Source: Massilia sp. 9I
Lineage (GTDB): Bacteria > Pseudomonadota > Gammaproteobacteria > Burkholderiales > Burkholderiaceae_D
Length of the DNA: 64,000 bases
Direction of reading: 5' to 3'
Assembly: GCF_902506415.1 (NCBI RefSeq)
Contig: NZ_LR733275.1
Location: 3,015,795-3,079,794 of the forward strand
Shown here: positions 17,692-26,072 of the stretch, piece by piece
How the letters are laid out: every line of letters begins with the position of its first letter
How positions within the stretch are numbered: the stretch's first letter is position 1
Made by a program: the position numbers and the translations under genes
The notes under the pieces: generated by a model
Database searches by the model: none
Told to the model about the DNA's origin: nothing
What the model saw: the letters and a program-made list of their open reading frames with translations, nothing else

Positions 17692-18623
17692 GGCCTGGCC
17701 GTCTTCACATGCGCCACCGGCCGCGCCGGCAGGCGCGCGAAGCTGCGCGCTTCCCTGGTCACGCGCAGGTCGAGCGACCTGGCCACGCCTTCATTAACCA
17801 CGGTGCGGAAGTAGTGCGGGAACTGCGGTGGCGCCAGTTCGCCGGTGGCGACGAAGTTGGCCGCGATCTCGGCCACCTGCGTGTTGATGTCCTCGATCTC
17901 GGAATACGTGGTGGCCAGCGCGCCCACCTTGACCATGTCGGCCGAGAAGCCGATCACGCCCTGCTTGCGGCGGTAGGTCGAGAGCAGGATGTTGCGCACG
18001 TTCTCCGGGTTGTAGACGTCGCCGTCGGGCATCGCCAGCAGGGCTTCGGAGCGCGTCATGCGGTTGAGCGTGTGGTTGATGTCGTCGCCGGGCACGAAGG
18101 ACTGGACGTCGACGTCCCCTTCCAGCGCCGGGCGCAGGAAGGCGGTGTCCTGGCCGAGGATGGCGCCGACCCGCACCGGGCGTCCGTACAGCAGGGTGGC
18201 CAGGCGCAGCTGGTCGGCCGGCGCCGGCTCGGCATACACGGCGGTGAAGCGCGCCATGCGGCCAGGCGGCAGCCGGGTGGTCAGCGAGCGCCACACCTGG
18301 CTCGAGGTGAAGGCCGAGATCACGACGCAGTCGCAGCGGCGCATGATGACGTCGCGCAGCGCGGTGGGGCCGATCGCCACGTACAGCATGCGGTGGCGCT
18401 GGGCCAGCTCGGTGCGGAAGGCGGCGAAGGTCGGCAGCAGGCGTTTGTACAGGTCTTCAGCGATGCGGCGCGTGACCTCGCTGTCGTCGCCGGTGATGAT
18501 CTGCGAGCGGAAGCCCATGGCTTCCTCGTCCTTCGGCGCCTGTATCTGCGCGCCGGCCGCAGCGCCGGCAATGCACAGCGCGAGTGTGGCCAGGGCCGCG
18601 CGCAGGGTCCGCGGGAAGTTCAT
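17688..18623 (-). CDS. Periplasmic ABC-type substrate-binding protein (TrpX-like, PF04392 family) in a two-component operon
   Basis: 311 residues with a signal peptide (MNFPRTLRAALATLALCIAGAAAGA). The middle and C-terminal lobes show the family pattern: VAIGPTALRDVIMRRCDCVV, GRPVRVGAILGQDT, LLAMPDGDVYNPENVRNILL, and KQGVIGFSADMVKVGALATT. No transporter genes accompany it. Instead it lies 7 bp after a response-regulator gene and overlaps the sensor-kinase gene by 4 bp, which points to a role as a ligand-binding accessory sensor rather than transport (inference from context). Confidence 0.8.
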   Translation of the reverse strand: MNFPRTLRAALATLALCIAGAAAGAQIQAPKDEEAMGFRSQIITGDDSEVTRRIAEDLYKRLLPTFAAFRTELAQRHRMLYVAIGPTALRDVIMRRCDCVVISAFTSSQVWRSLTTRLPPGRMARFTAVYAEPAPADQLRLATLLYGRPVRVGAILGQDTAFLRPALEGDVDVQSFVPGDDINHTLNRMTRSEALLAMPDGDVYNPENVRNILLSTYRRKQGVIGFSADMVKVGALATTYSEIEDINTQVAEIAANFVATGELAPPQFPHYFRTVVNEGVARSLDLRVTREARSFARLPARPVAHVKTARP

Positions 18624-18630
18624 GAACGCG

Positions 18631-19281
18631 TCAGGGCTCGATCAGGCCGTGCTTCACGGCCAGCAGGGTGATGTTGGCCTGGCGGTGCACGCCCAGTTTT
18701 TCCTTGATCGACTGGCTGATGTTGCTGATGGTCTTGGTCGACAGGTCGAGCTTCTCGGCGATCTCCGCGTTGGTCAGGCCTTCGGCCATCAGCTTGAAGA
18801 TCTCCAGCCCGCGTTCGTCCAGCTGCGACTGCGGCGTGACGTCGCCGCGCACCGCCATGCTGGCCAGGCGCGACGCGATCTGCGGCAGGAAGTACAGCTT
18901 GCCGTCATGGGCGTGGCGCACCGCCGTCACCAGGTCGGACGGGTCGCAATCCTTGGTGACGAAAGCGTGCGCGCCCATGCGGTAGGTTTCCTTGATCAGG
19001 CTGTCCTGGTCGAACTGGCTGAGGAAGATGATCTTCGCGCGCGGGTCGTCCTTCAGGATGCTCTGGGCGGCATCGAGACCGGTCAGCTCGGTCCCGAAGC
19101 GCATGTCGAGGATCACGACGTCGGGCTGCTGCGCCGCATACAGGGACACCGCCTCGCTCGGGGTCTTGGCCTGTCCCACCACCTGCATGCCGGCCGCCTC
19201 CAGCGACATGGCAAACCCGGTCATGACGATCGGGTGGTCGTCCGCAAGCATGACGCGGATCGGTTTTTTCTGTTCGGACAC
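18631..19281 (-). CDS. LuxR-type response regulator, partner of the adjacent kinase
   Basis: 216 residues from a GTG at 19281, which follows AGGAG at ideal spacing; an ATG 33 bp upstream lacks a ribosome site. Receiver domain (KPIRVMLADDHPIVMTGFAM, VVILDMRFG, VTKDCDPSDL) and a LuxR helix-turn-helix (DERGLEIFKLMAEGLTNAEI, then STKTISNISQSIKEKLGVHR). First gene of the four-gene operon. Its expected targets include its own promoter and the downstream carboxypeptidase (inference). Confidence 0.9.
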   Translation of the reverse strand: MSEQKKPIRVMLADDHPIVMTGFAMSLEAAGMQVVGQAKTPSEAVSLYAAQQPDVVILDMRFGTELTGLDAAQSILKDDPRAKIIFLSQFDQDSLIKETYRMGAHAFVTKDCDPSDLVTAVRHAHDGKLYFLPQIASRLASMAVRGDVTPQSQLDERGLEIFKLMAEGLTNAEIAEKLDLSTKTISNISQSIKEKLGVHRQANITLLAVKHGLIEP

Positions 19282-19487
19282 CAGTATCACTCCTGTTCTT
19301 TCGGCCGCTGACATAACCCGCTTACATCTGCTTACCAATCTCTGGCAGCTATGTGTACCAAGCGACGGAAAGCATGCGGGTTGTAAGAGGATTATTTCAT
19401 ACAACGGGCCGCGACGCGAGACCCTCTCCAATCTCCCTTCCAGGACCAGAACTCTTACAACTGGAAGCAAAATTACCAAGAAAGGGC

Positions 19488-19517
19488 TTTACATATTGCT
19501 AGCACCTAGCATATATT
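19488..19517 (+). promoter_or_regulatory. Sigma-70 type promoter for tonB gene with a palindrome in the spacer
   Basis: TTTACA (19488-19493) and TATATT (19512-19517) are separated by 18 bp. The spacer contains TGCTAG-CAC-CTAGCA (19497-19511), a perfect 6-bp inverted repeat placed where a repressor would block RNA polymerase. The rest of the 324-bp gap 19282-19605 shows no gene. Confidence 0.55.
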
Positions 19518-19605
19518 GATTCCAACAGTAGTCGGATGCATATCTTTCCTTAAGCAAAAAGTCCTGCGACCCCGTTGCCGGATGTAACAAAAAGAGGAGA
19601 TCGCC

Positions 19606-20271
19606 ATGCACTTCACGCAACTCAACGATGGGACCGGTGGCAAAGCCGGTAAGTTCGCACTTGTCGCCGGCCTGCATGCGCTGGTGGCCCTGGGTGTCGT
19701 CAACATGATGAACGCCAAGACCTTCACCCTGCCCAAGCTGATCGAGGACGCCACGGTGTGGATCCAGCCCGAAGTGCCGCCTCCGCCGCCGGAGCAACCG
19801 CCGACGCCGCAAGTGAAGGCCGTCAAGCCGCCGATCGTGGTGCCGAAGCAGGAAGTCGAGACGAAACAGCCGCCACTGGAAGAACAGGTGCTGGCGACCA
19901 CCGAACAGGAGCCGGTCGTGGAGCAGGCGCAGCCGTCGACCAATGACGCGCCGCCCGCCCAGCCGGCGACCAGCAACAGCAACCCCGGCCAGATGTTCAG
20001 CGCCGTGCTGGCCAACGCCGACGGTTGCGCCAAGCCGGACTACCCGGTGAATGCGGCGCGCAACGGCGACACCGGCACCGTGACCCTGGCCCTGCTGGTC
20101 GGCACCGACGGCCGCGTGCAGAACGCGAAGGTGCAGAAGTCGAGCGGCCACCGCGAACTCGATCGCGCCGCGCTGAACGCCCTGAGCCTGTGCCAGTTCA
20201 AGCCGGCCACGAACAACGGCGTCGCCGAAGCCGGATGGGGACAGATCGCCTACGTCTGGACACTCGAATAA
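19606..20271 (+). CDS. TonB family energy transducer
   Basis: 221 residues. One N-terminal membrane segment (about 15-35, KFALVAGLHALVALGVVNMM), a proline/glutamate-rich periplasmic spacer (EVPPPPPEQPPTPQVKAVKP) and a C-terminal TonB domain from about residue 135 (DYPVNAARNGDTGTVTLALL; LDRAALNALSLCQF). Two cysteines in the C-terminal domain could form a disulfide. It would couple inner-membrane proton-motive force to outer-membrane receptors, but no exbB/exbD or receptor gene is adjacent. The ribosome site AGAGGAG is strong. A clear intrinsic terminator follows 20 bp after the stop. Confidence 0.88.
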   Translation: MHFTQLNDGTGGKAGKFALVAGLHALVALGVVNMMNAKTFTLPKLIEDATVWIQPEVPPPPPEQPPTPQVKAVKPPIVVPKQEVETKQPPLEEQVLATTEQEPVVEQAQPSTNDAPPAQPATSNSNPGQMFSAVLANADGCAKPDYPVNAARNGDTGTVTLALLVGTDGRVQNAKVQKSSGHRELDRAALNALSLCQFKPATNNGVAEAGWGQIAYVWTLE

Positions 20272-20291
20272 GCCGTACCAGTCCCTTCTTC

Positions 20292-20317
20292 GCCCGCATT
20301 CATCGCGGGCTTTTTTT
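20292..20317 (+). terminator. Intrinsic terminator after tonB gene
   Basis: GCCCGC, loop ATTCATC, GCGGGC followed by seven Ts. Separates the TonB gene from the M28-like gene downstream. Confidence 0.85.
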
Positions 20318-20401
20318 CGCCCAATGATTCGCAGCCACGCAGGAGAGCACCGCCGACCACACCCGCAGCACAGAAAAAACACCAATAAAAGAGGAGAGAG
20401 A

Positions 20402-22711
20402 ATGTTCACCGCTGGAGTACCGACGGCGCCGCCGCGCGCCCCCGGCCTGGCCGCGCTGGCGGCCGGCCTGTTCGCCATCATCGTGCTGGCCCTGCTGGCA
20501 TGGACCGCCACCCGCAGCCCTGCCCCACCGGCGCCGGCCGCGCGGCCCGCGCTCGATCGCATGATGGGGCACGTGTCCGCGCTGGCCGCCAGCCCCAGGC
20601 CGATCGCCACCCAAAGCAACGCCCAGGCGCGCGCCTACATCGTCGAGCAGCTGCGCGCCATTGGCCTCGCACCGATGGTGCAGACCGCCACCGTCTGGAA
20701 ACCCAGCATCCGCTACTGGGGCGGCAACGTCCACATGACGGTCGGCCTGGTGCACAACGTCGTGGTGCGCCTGCCGGGCAGCGCGCCCGACCGCCTGCGC
20801 CGGCCGGCCCTGCTGCTGGCCGGCCACTACGACAGCGGCAAGACCACGCTGGGCGCGGCGCGCGGGGCGGCCCAGGTGGCGGCCATGATCGAGACGGCAC
20901 GTACTCTCAGGAACGGCCCGGCGCACGCGAACGCGCATCTAAACGACATCCTGCTGCTGTTCATGGACGGCGAAGACGTCGGAGGCCTCGGCGCCAAGGG
21001 CTTCGCCGAACAGCATGCGCTGGCGCGCGAAGTGGGGCTGACCCTGAAGTTCGACGCGGCCGGGAGCAGCGGTCCCGCCATGCTGTACGACGCGGCCGGC
21101 GCGGGCAGCAGCATCCTGCGCGGCCGGATGCAGGCGCTGGGGCTGGACGGCTCTTCGCTGATGGCGCGGCTGTATCACATGCTGCCGGACTCGCCGCGCC
21201 TCGGCCCCCTGGCCGCGATCGACGCCCCGATCCTGCTGTTCGTGAACACCGGCCGCCCCTTCGACGGCGAGCGCACGCTCGACAGCGTGGAACGCCTCGA
21301 CCCCGCCATGCTGGCCCAACTGGGCGACAACATGCTGCTTCTGGCGCGCCACTACGGCGACGCGGCGCTGGTGCGCGGCAAGTCGCAGCCGCACGCCTGG
21401 TTCACCCTGCCCATCGTCGGGGGCGTGCAGCATCCGGCCATCCTGAGCTGGGGCCTGGGCGCGCTGTGCTGCCTGATGCTGGTGCGGGCTTACCGCCGCG
21501 CCTTGGAACAGAGCGGCAGCACGGTGGCGCCCCTGATGCAGGGCTTCTTCGGCATGGCGCTGCTGCTGGTGGCGACCCGTATGCTGCTGTGGGAGCGCAA
21601 CGAGGAGGTGCGGGCACTGACCCAGATGCAGGACAGCGGCCCGGCCATCGTGTTCCTGGTCGCCGGCAGCTGCCTGTTCATCGGCGCCCTGTATCTGCTG
21701 CGCCGGCTCGCCGGGGCAAGCTCGGTGTTCCTGGGCGCGATGGCCTGGCTCAGCGTGGCGCTGCTGCTGGCGCTCCTGAATGCGCCGGATACGGCCTGGC
21801 TGCTGGCGTGGCCGCTCGCCGCGGCGCTGGCGGCATTCACCGCCTTGCAGGCGCCGCGCAGCCAGCCTGTTCGCCTCCTGATCCTGGCGGGCGGCCTGGC
21901 CCCGGCGCTGCTGCTGATGGCGCCGGCGCTGCGCGACACCTGGACCGAACTCGCGCCGCACGGGCTGCATCCAACGACCCTGGTGATCGCGATCATGCTC
22001 TTGTGCTTCGCCAGCCTGCTCCTGCTGCTGCCGCTCGGGCGCGTGGTGATCGCCGCCGCGGCGCTGGCGCTGGCGGCCTGCGTGGCGCTGCCGGGCCAGG
22101 CCTCCGCGCCGCTGGCGCAGGAACGCCCCGCCCTCGAACCGAACCGCCTGGTGTATCTCAAGGACATGAACAGCTGGCGTTCCTGGTGGCTGCTGCCGCC
22201 CCAGTCGCTCGACGGCTGGTCGAAGCAGCTGTTCCCGAACCTGGAGCGGCCGGCGATCAACGTCGACGCCTTCGGCTGGCACAGCCCGCGCCAGTGGTAT
22301 GCGGTGGCGCCGAAGATCGATGAAGTCGCCTTCCCGGAAGCCTTCCTGCTGCGCAGCCCGCGCCTGGCCAAGCCCCTGCAGAAACCCAAGCTGCGCCAGG
22401 TGGAATTCACGCTGCGCTCGAAGAACCGCGCGCCGCACATCGAGATGTGGGCGGCCGGCACCAAGCCGCACCGCTCCACGCTGAACGGGCGCGCCCTGAC
22501 GTCGAAGGAAAGCGCGTGGACGCTGTCGCTGTACGGGATGGAAGACCAGCTGCTGCGCTTCACCATCGACCTGCCGGACGACGAGGTGATGGCGGTGGTC
22601 GTCGAGGAGCGCATGCCCGGCCTGCCCGAGCACCTGCTGCCGCCCGGCGCCCCGCGGCGGATGCCGGGAACGGGCATGACGGTGTCCTCGGATGTGTTGT
22701 GGTTTTATTGA
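20402..22711 (+). CDS. Membrane M28-like protein with degenerate metal site
   Basis: 769 residues. One N-terminal membrane segment, an M28 aminopeptidase-like domain (about 50-340), a hydrophobic block of about seven membrane segments (about 345-560) and a C-terminal soluble domain. The overall plan is that of Fxna/ER-type M28 membrane peptidases. Active-site residues are altered: GHYDSGKTTLGAARGAAQ lacks the bridging Asp normally in GADD; the catalytic GEE is GED (MDGEDVGGLG); and the final zinc His region reads FDGERTLDSVERLD where HTxxDTxxxLD is expected. It may therefore be catalytically dead. Ribosome site AGAGGAGAG. Followed 65 bp later by an M28 gene with an intact site. Confidence 0.78.
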   Translation: MFTAGVPTAPPRAPGLAALAAGLFAIIVLALLAWTATRSPAPPAPAARPALDRMMGHVSALAASPRPIATQSNAQARAYIVEQLRAIGLAPMVQTATVWKPSIRYWGGNVHMTVGLVHNVVVRLPGSAPDRLRRPALLLAGHYDSGKTTLGAARGAAQVAAMIETARTLRNGPAHANAHLNDILLLFMDGEDVGGLGAKGFAEQHALAREVGLTLKFDAAGSSGPAMLYDAAGAGSSILRGRMQALGLDGSSLMARLYHMLPDSPRLGPLAAIDAPILLFVNTGRPFDGERTLDSVERLDPAMLAQLGDNMLLLARHYGDAALVRGKSQPHAWFTLPIVGGVQHPAILSWGLGALCCLMLVRAYRRALEQSGSTVAPLMQGFFGMALLLVATRMLLWERNEEVRALTQMQDSGPAIVFLVAGSCLFIGALYLLRRLAGASSVFLGAMAWLSVALLLALLNAPDTAWLLAWPLAAALAAFTALQAPRSQPVRLLILAGGLAPALLLMAPALRDTWTELAPHGLHPTTLVIAIMLLCFASLLLLLPLGRVVIAAAALALAACVALPGQASAPLAQERPALEPNRLVYLKDMNSWRSWWLLPPQSLDGWSKQLFPNLERPAINVDAFGWHSPRQWYAVAPKIDEVAFPEAFLLRSPRLAKPLQKPKLRQVEFTLRSKNRAPHIEMWAAGTKPHRSTLNGRALTSKESAWTLSLYGMEDQLLRFTIDLPDDEVMAVVVEERMPGLPEHLLPPGAPRRMPGTGMTVSSDVLWFY

Positions 22712-22776
22712 TGGGTTGGCATACAATGTTCGGCGCACGCCGTGCACTACCCGATCAACCACCGCAGCAGGAAGCC

Positions 22777-24426
22777 ATGCACAAGATTGTCTCCTCCGTT
22801 GTCCTCACCGCCCTCGCTAGCAGCCTGGCGCTGGCCTACCCGGCCCACGCCGCCGCGCCGAAGGCGTCGAAACCGGTCCAAGCCGCCACCGTCAAGGAAG
22901 CGCCGCTGCGCGCCCACCTCGCCTTCCTGGCATCCGATGCCGTCGAAGGCCGCGGCACCGGCCAGCGCGGCGGCGAACTGACCGTCACCTACCTGGAAAC
23001 CCAGGCCGCCGCGGTCGGCCTGCAGCCGGCCAACAACGGCAGCTTCCGCCAGCCGGTGAAGATCGCCGGCGTACGCGCGCTGCCGCAGAAGAGCAACCTG
23101 GCTCTAGTGGCGGGCGGCCAGCAGCTGCCGCTGCAGTTCGGCGCCGACTGGGTCTGGGGACCTGGCGACGCCAAGGCGGAGCACACCCTGGACGCCGAGA
23201 TGGTCTTCGTCGGCTACGGCATCAATGCGCCGGAAGAAGGCTGGGACGACTTCAAGGGCCAGGACTTCAAGGGCAAGGTCCTGGTGATGATGGTGAACGA
23301 TCCGAAGCCGACCGCTGCGGAACCGAAGCGCTTCAACGGCGAAAGCCTGACCTATTACGGCCGCTGGACCTATAAACTGGAAGAAGCGGCGCGCCAGGGT
23401 GCGGCCGGCGTCCTGCTGATCCACACCGACGCCTCGGCCTCCTACGGCTGGAGCGTGGTGCAGAACAGCTGGGCGGCGGCGGAACGCTTCCAGCTGGCCG
23501 AGGGCAAGCTGGGCACCGGCCTGCAGGGCTGGATGACCGACGCCACCGCACGCAAGCTGTTCGCCGCCGGCGGCCAGGACCTCGACCAGCTGCGCGCCGC
23601 TGCCGAGGACAAGAACTTCAAGCCGGTGGTGCTGAACGCGCGCGTGAAAGGCGAAGCGCGCGCCGAAGTGCGCACCCTGAACGAATTCAACGTGGCCGGG
23701 GTGGTACCGGGTACCGATCCGAAACTGAAGGACGAGCTGGTGGTGTACAGCGCCCACTGGGACCACATGGGCAAGCAGGGTACCGAAGGCGACACCATCT
23801 TCAATGGGGCTGTCGACAACGCCTCCGGCACCGCCGCCCTGCTGGCGATGGCGCAGGAAGCCGTGCGCAACGCGGCCAAGCGCAGCCAGATGTTCCTGTG
23901 GGTGGCCGCCGAAGAACAGGGCCTGCTGGGCAGCGCCGCCTACGCCGCCAAGCCGCTGTGGCCGCTCGAGAAGACGGTCGCCAACCTGAACCTGGACAGC
24001 CTGAACTTCGTGGGCCTGGTGAAGGACGTCTCCACCCCGGGCAGCGAGCGTACCGACCTGGGCGCGATGGCAGCCGCCACCGCCAAGAGCATGGGCATGG
24101 TGATCGCACCAAGCAAACCTGACCTGGGCGGCGGCTACTTCCGCAGCGACCACTTCAGCTTCGCCAAGGCTGGTGTGCCGGCGTTCTCCGTCGGGTCGGG
24201 CAACAGCTGGGTGAACGAGGTGGAAGCGAACAACGCCAAGCGCAAGGCCTACGGCGCGCGCTACCACCAGGCGAACGACGAATACGATCCGAACTGGGAC
24301 CTGTCGGGCATGGTGCAGCAGGCGCAGTTTACGCTGAACCTGGGCCGCATGGTGGCGGATTCGCCGAAGGCGCCGGCGTGGAAGGCGGGGGATCCGTTTG
24401 GGAAGGCGCGTACGGCTGCGAAGTAA
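22777..24426 (+). CDS. Secreted M28 family aminopeptidase with PA domain
   Basis: 549 residues. Signal peptide (MHKIVSSVVLTALASSLALA, cleavage near AHA). A protease-associated insert at about 130-290 (VFVGYGINAPEEGWDDFKGQ, GAAGVLLIHTDASAS) precedes the rest of the M28 metal site, which is complete: YSAHWDHMG, GAVDNASGTAALL, AAEEQGLLGS, LNLDSLNF and RYHQANDEYD. It hydrolyses N-terminal residues from peptides in the periplasm or outside the cell. Ribosome site AGGAAG. The gene ends just before a REP-like repeat pair and is convergent with the CoA-transferase gene. Confidence 0.92.
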   Translation: MHKIVSSVVLTALASSLALAYPAHAAAPKASKPVQAATVKEAPLRAHLAFLASDAVEGRGTGQRGGELTVTYLETQAAAVGLQPANNGSFRQPVKIAGVRALPQKSNLALVAGGQQLPLQFGADWVWGPGDAKAEHTLDAEMVFVGYGINAPEEGWDDFKGQDFKGKVLVMMVNDPKPTAAEPKRFNGESLTYYGRWTYKLEEAARQGAAGVLLIHTDASASYGWSVVQNSWAAAERFQLAEGKLGTGLQGWMTDATARKLFAAGGQDLDQLRAAAEDKNFKPVVLNARVKGEARAEVRTLNEFNVAGVVPGTDPKLKDELVVYSAHWDHMGKQGTEGDTIFNGAVDNASGTAALLAMAQEAVRNAAKRSQMFLWVAAEEQGLLGSAAYAAKPLWPLEKTVANLNLDSLNFVGLVKDVSTPGSERTDLGAMAAATAKSMGMVIAPSKPDLGGGYFRSDHFSFAKAGVPAFSVGSGNSWVNEVEANNAKRKAYGARYHQANDEYDPNWDLSGMVQQAQFTLNLGRMVADSPKAPAWKAGDPFGKARTAAK

Positions 24427-24455
24427 TCGCGGTTTGCGACTTCGGATGGGAACTT

Positions 24456-24536
24456 GGGTTCCGGCCTGCGCCGGAACGACGGCTCATATCGTAGTGGCAA
24501 GCTCAAAAACCGTCATCCCGGCGAAGGCCGGGATCC
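24456..24536. repeat. REP-like inverted pair, family 1
   Basis: Two copies of a 26-27-base palindromic unit in opposite orientation: 24456-24481 (core TTCCGGCCTGCGCCGGAA) and 24510-24536 (core ATCCCGGCGAAGGCCGGGAT). A second pair lies at 41339-41417. The pair fills the gap between convergent M28 and CoA-transferase genes, 3 bp from the latter's stop. Confidence 0.75.
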
Positions 24537-24539
24537 AAG

Positions 24540-26051
24540 TTACGCCGCCAGCATCGACCCCGTCTCCCTATACCGCACATGCCACGAGAACGCCTTCTCC
24601 AGCACGTGCGGCGTCTGCCCTCCTCCCCGGTTCGCCTCTTCTACATACTCCCGCAGCATCTGCCTGTACGGCTCCGCCACGCAGTTGTCGATGATGCGCT
24701 GCGCCCGTTCGCGCGGCGCCAGTCCGCGCAGGTCGGCCAGGCCGATCTCGGTGACGACGATGTCGACGTCATGCTCGTTGTGGTCGACGTGCGAGACCAT
24801 CGGCACGATGCTCGAGATCTTGCCGCCCTTGGCCACCGACTTGGTGGCGAACACGGACAGATAGGCGTTGCGCGCGAAGTCGCCCGAGCCGCCGATCCCG
24901 TTCATCATGTGCGTACCCGAGACGTGAGTCGAGTTCACGTTGCCATAGATGTCGAACTCGAGCGCCGTGTTGATGGCGATGATCCCTAAGCGGCGGATCA
25001 CTTCCGGATGGTTGCTCACCTCTTGCGGGCGCAGCACCAGGCGCTCCTTGTAGCGCTCGATGTTGGCGAACACCTCGCGCCCCTTGGCTTCGGACAGTGT
25101 GATCGACGAACCCGAAGCGAAATCCAGCTTGCCGGCATCGAACAGCTCGAAGGTCGAGTCCTGCAGCACTTCCGAATACATGCTCAGGTTCTTGAACGGC
25201 CCGTCGATCAGGCCCGACACCACGGCGTTGGCGATGGTGCCGATGCCGGCCTGGATCGGCATCAGGCGCTCGGTCAGGCGGCCCTGCTCGATCTCCTCAA
25301 CGAAGAAGCCGATCAGGTGGCCGGCAATCGCCGCCGTCTCCGCGTCCGGCGGCAGGATGGTGGAAGCGCTGTCGTGTTTCTCGGTCATGACGATGGCGAC
25401 GATCTTCTCCGGCGGGATCTCGATCGCCGCGCTGCCGATGCGGTCGTTCACGTTCATGAGCGGCATCGGCTCGCGGCGCGGGCGGTGCTTGGGGATGAAG
25501 ATATCGTGCAGGCCCTCCAGCGCCGGCGACTGGCTCAGGTTGATCTCGACGATCACCTTCTCCGCCAGGATCGCGAAGCTGGCGCTGTTGCCGACCGAGG
25601 TGGTCGGGATGATCGCGCCCGTCTCGGTGATTGCCACCGCTTCGATCACGGCCACGTCGACCGGTGCGATCTGGCGCGTGCGCAGCAGTTCCACGGTCTC
25701 CGACAGGTGCTGGTCAACGAACATTACCTCGCCGCGGTTGATCGCCGCGCGCAGGGCCGGGTCGGCCTGGAAAGGCATGCGGCGCGCCAGCGCGCCCGAT
25801 TCGGTCAGGGTCTTGTCGATGTCGCTGCCGAGCGAGGCGCCGGTCATCAGGGTGATTTTCAGGGGTTCGCACCTGGCGCGCTCGGCCAGCGCCAGCGGCA
25901 CCGCCTTGGCATCGCCGGCGCGGGTGAAGCCGCTCATGCCGACGGTCATGCCGTCCTTGATCCAGGCGGCGGCGCCGTCGGCGCTAGTAATACGGTCGCG
26001 CAGCTGCGGAAGGCGGATGCGGTCGAGTTGAACGTGTTCGTCGTGATGCAT
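24540..26051 (-). CDS. Succinyl-CoA:acetate CoA-transferase / acetyl-CoA hydrolase family
   Basis: 503 residues, matching the length of AarC/Cat1-type class I CoA-transferases. Diagnostic stretches: KDGMTVGMSGFTRAGDAKAV near the N-terminus, FVDQHLSETVELLR, MPIQAGIGTIANAVVSGLID, the catalytic-Glu region SMYSEVLQDSTFELFDAGKL, and GTHMMNGIGGSGDFARNAYL in the CoA-binding half. It exchanges CoA between succinyl-CoA and acetate or hydrolyses acyl-CoA, linking acetate to the TCA cycle. The downstream bestrophin gene on the same strand lies 21 bp upstream of its start, so the two may be cotranscribed (bestrophin first). Confidence 0.9.
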   Translation of the reverse strand: MHHDEHVQLDRIRLPQLRDRITSADGAAAWIKDGMTVGMSGFTRAGDAKAVPLALAERARCEPLKITLMTGASLGSDIDKTLTESGALARRMPFQADPALRAAINRGEVMFVDQHLSETVELLRTRQIAPVDVAVIEAVAITETGAIIPTTSVGNSASFAILAEKVIVEINLSQSPALEGLHDIFIPKHRPRREPMPLMNVNDRIGSAAIEIPPEKIVAIVMTEKHDSASTILPPDAETAAIAGHLIGFFVEEIEQGRLTERLMPIQAGIGTIANAVVSGLIDGPFKNLSMYSEVLQDSTFELFDAGKLDFASGSSITLSEAKGREVFANIERYKERLVLRPQEVSNHPEVIRRLGIIAINTALEFDIYGNVNSTHVSGTHMMNGIGGSGDFARNAYLSVFATKSVAKGGKISSIVPMVSHVDHNEHDVDIVVTEIGLADLRGLAPRERAQRIIDNCVAEPYRQMLREYVEEANRGGGQTPHVLEKAFSWHVRYRETGSMLAA

Positions 26052-26072
26052 TGTCTCTCCAGGGACGTCTCG

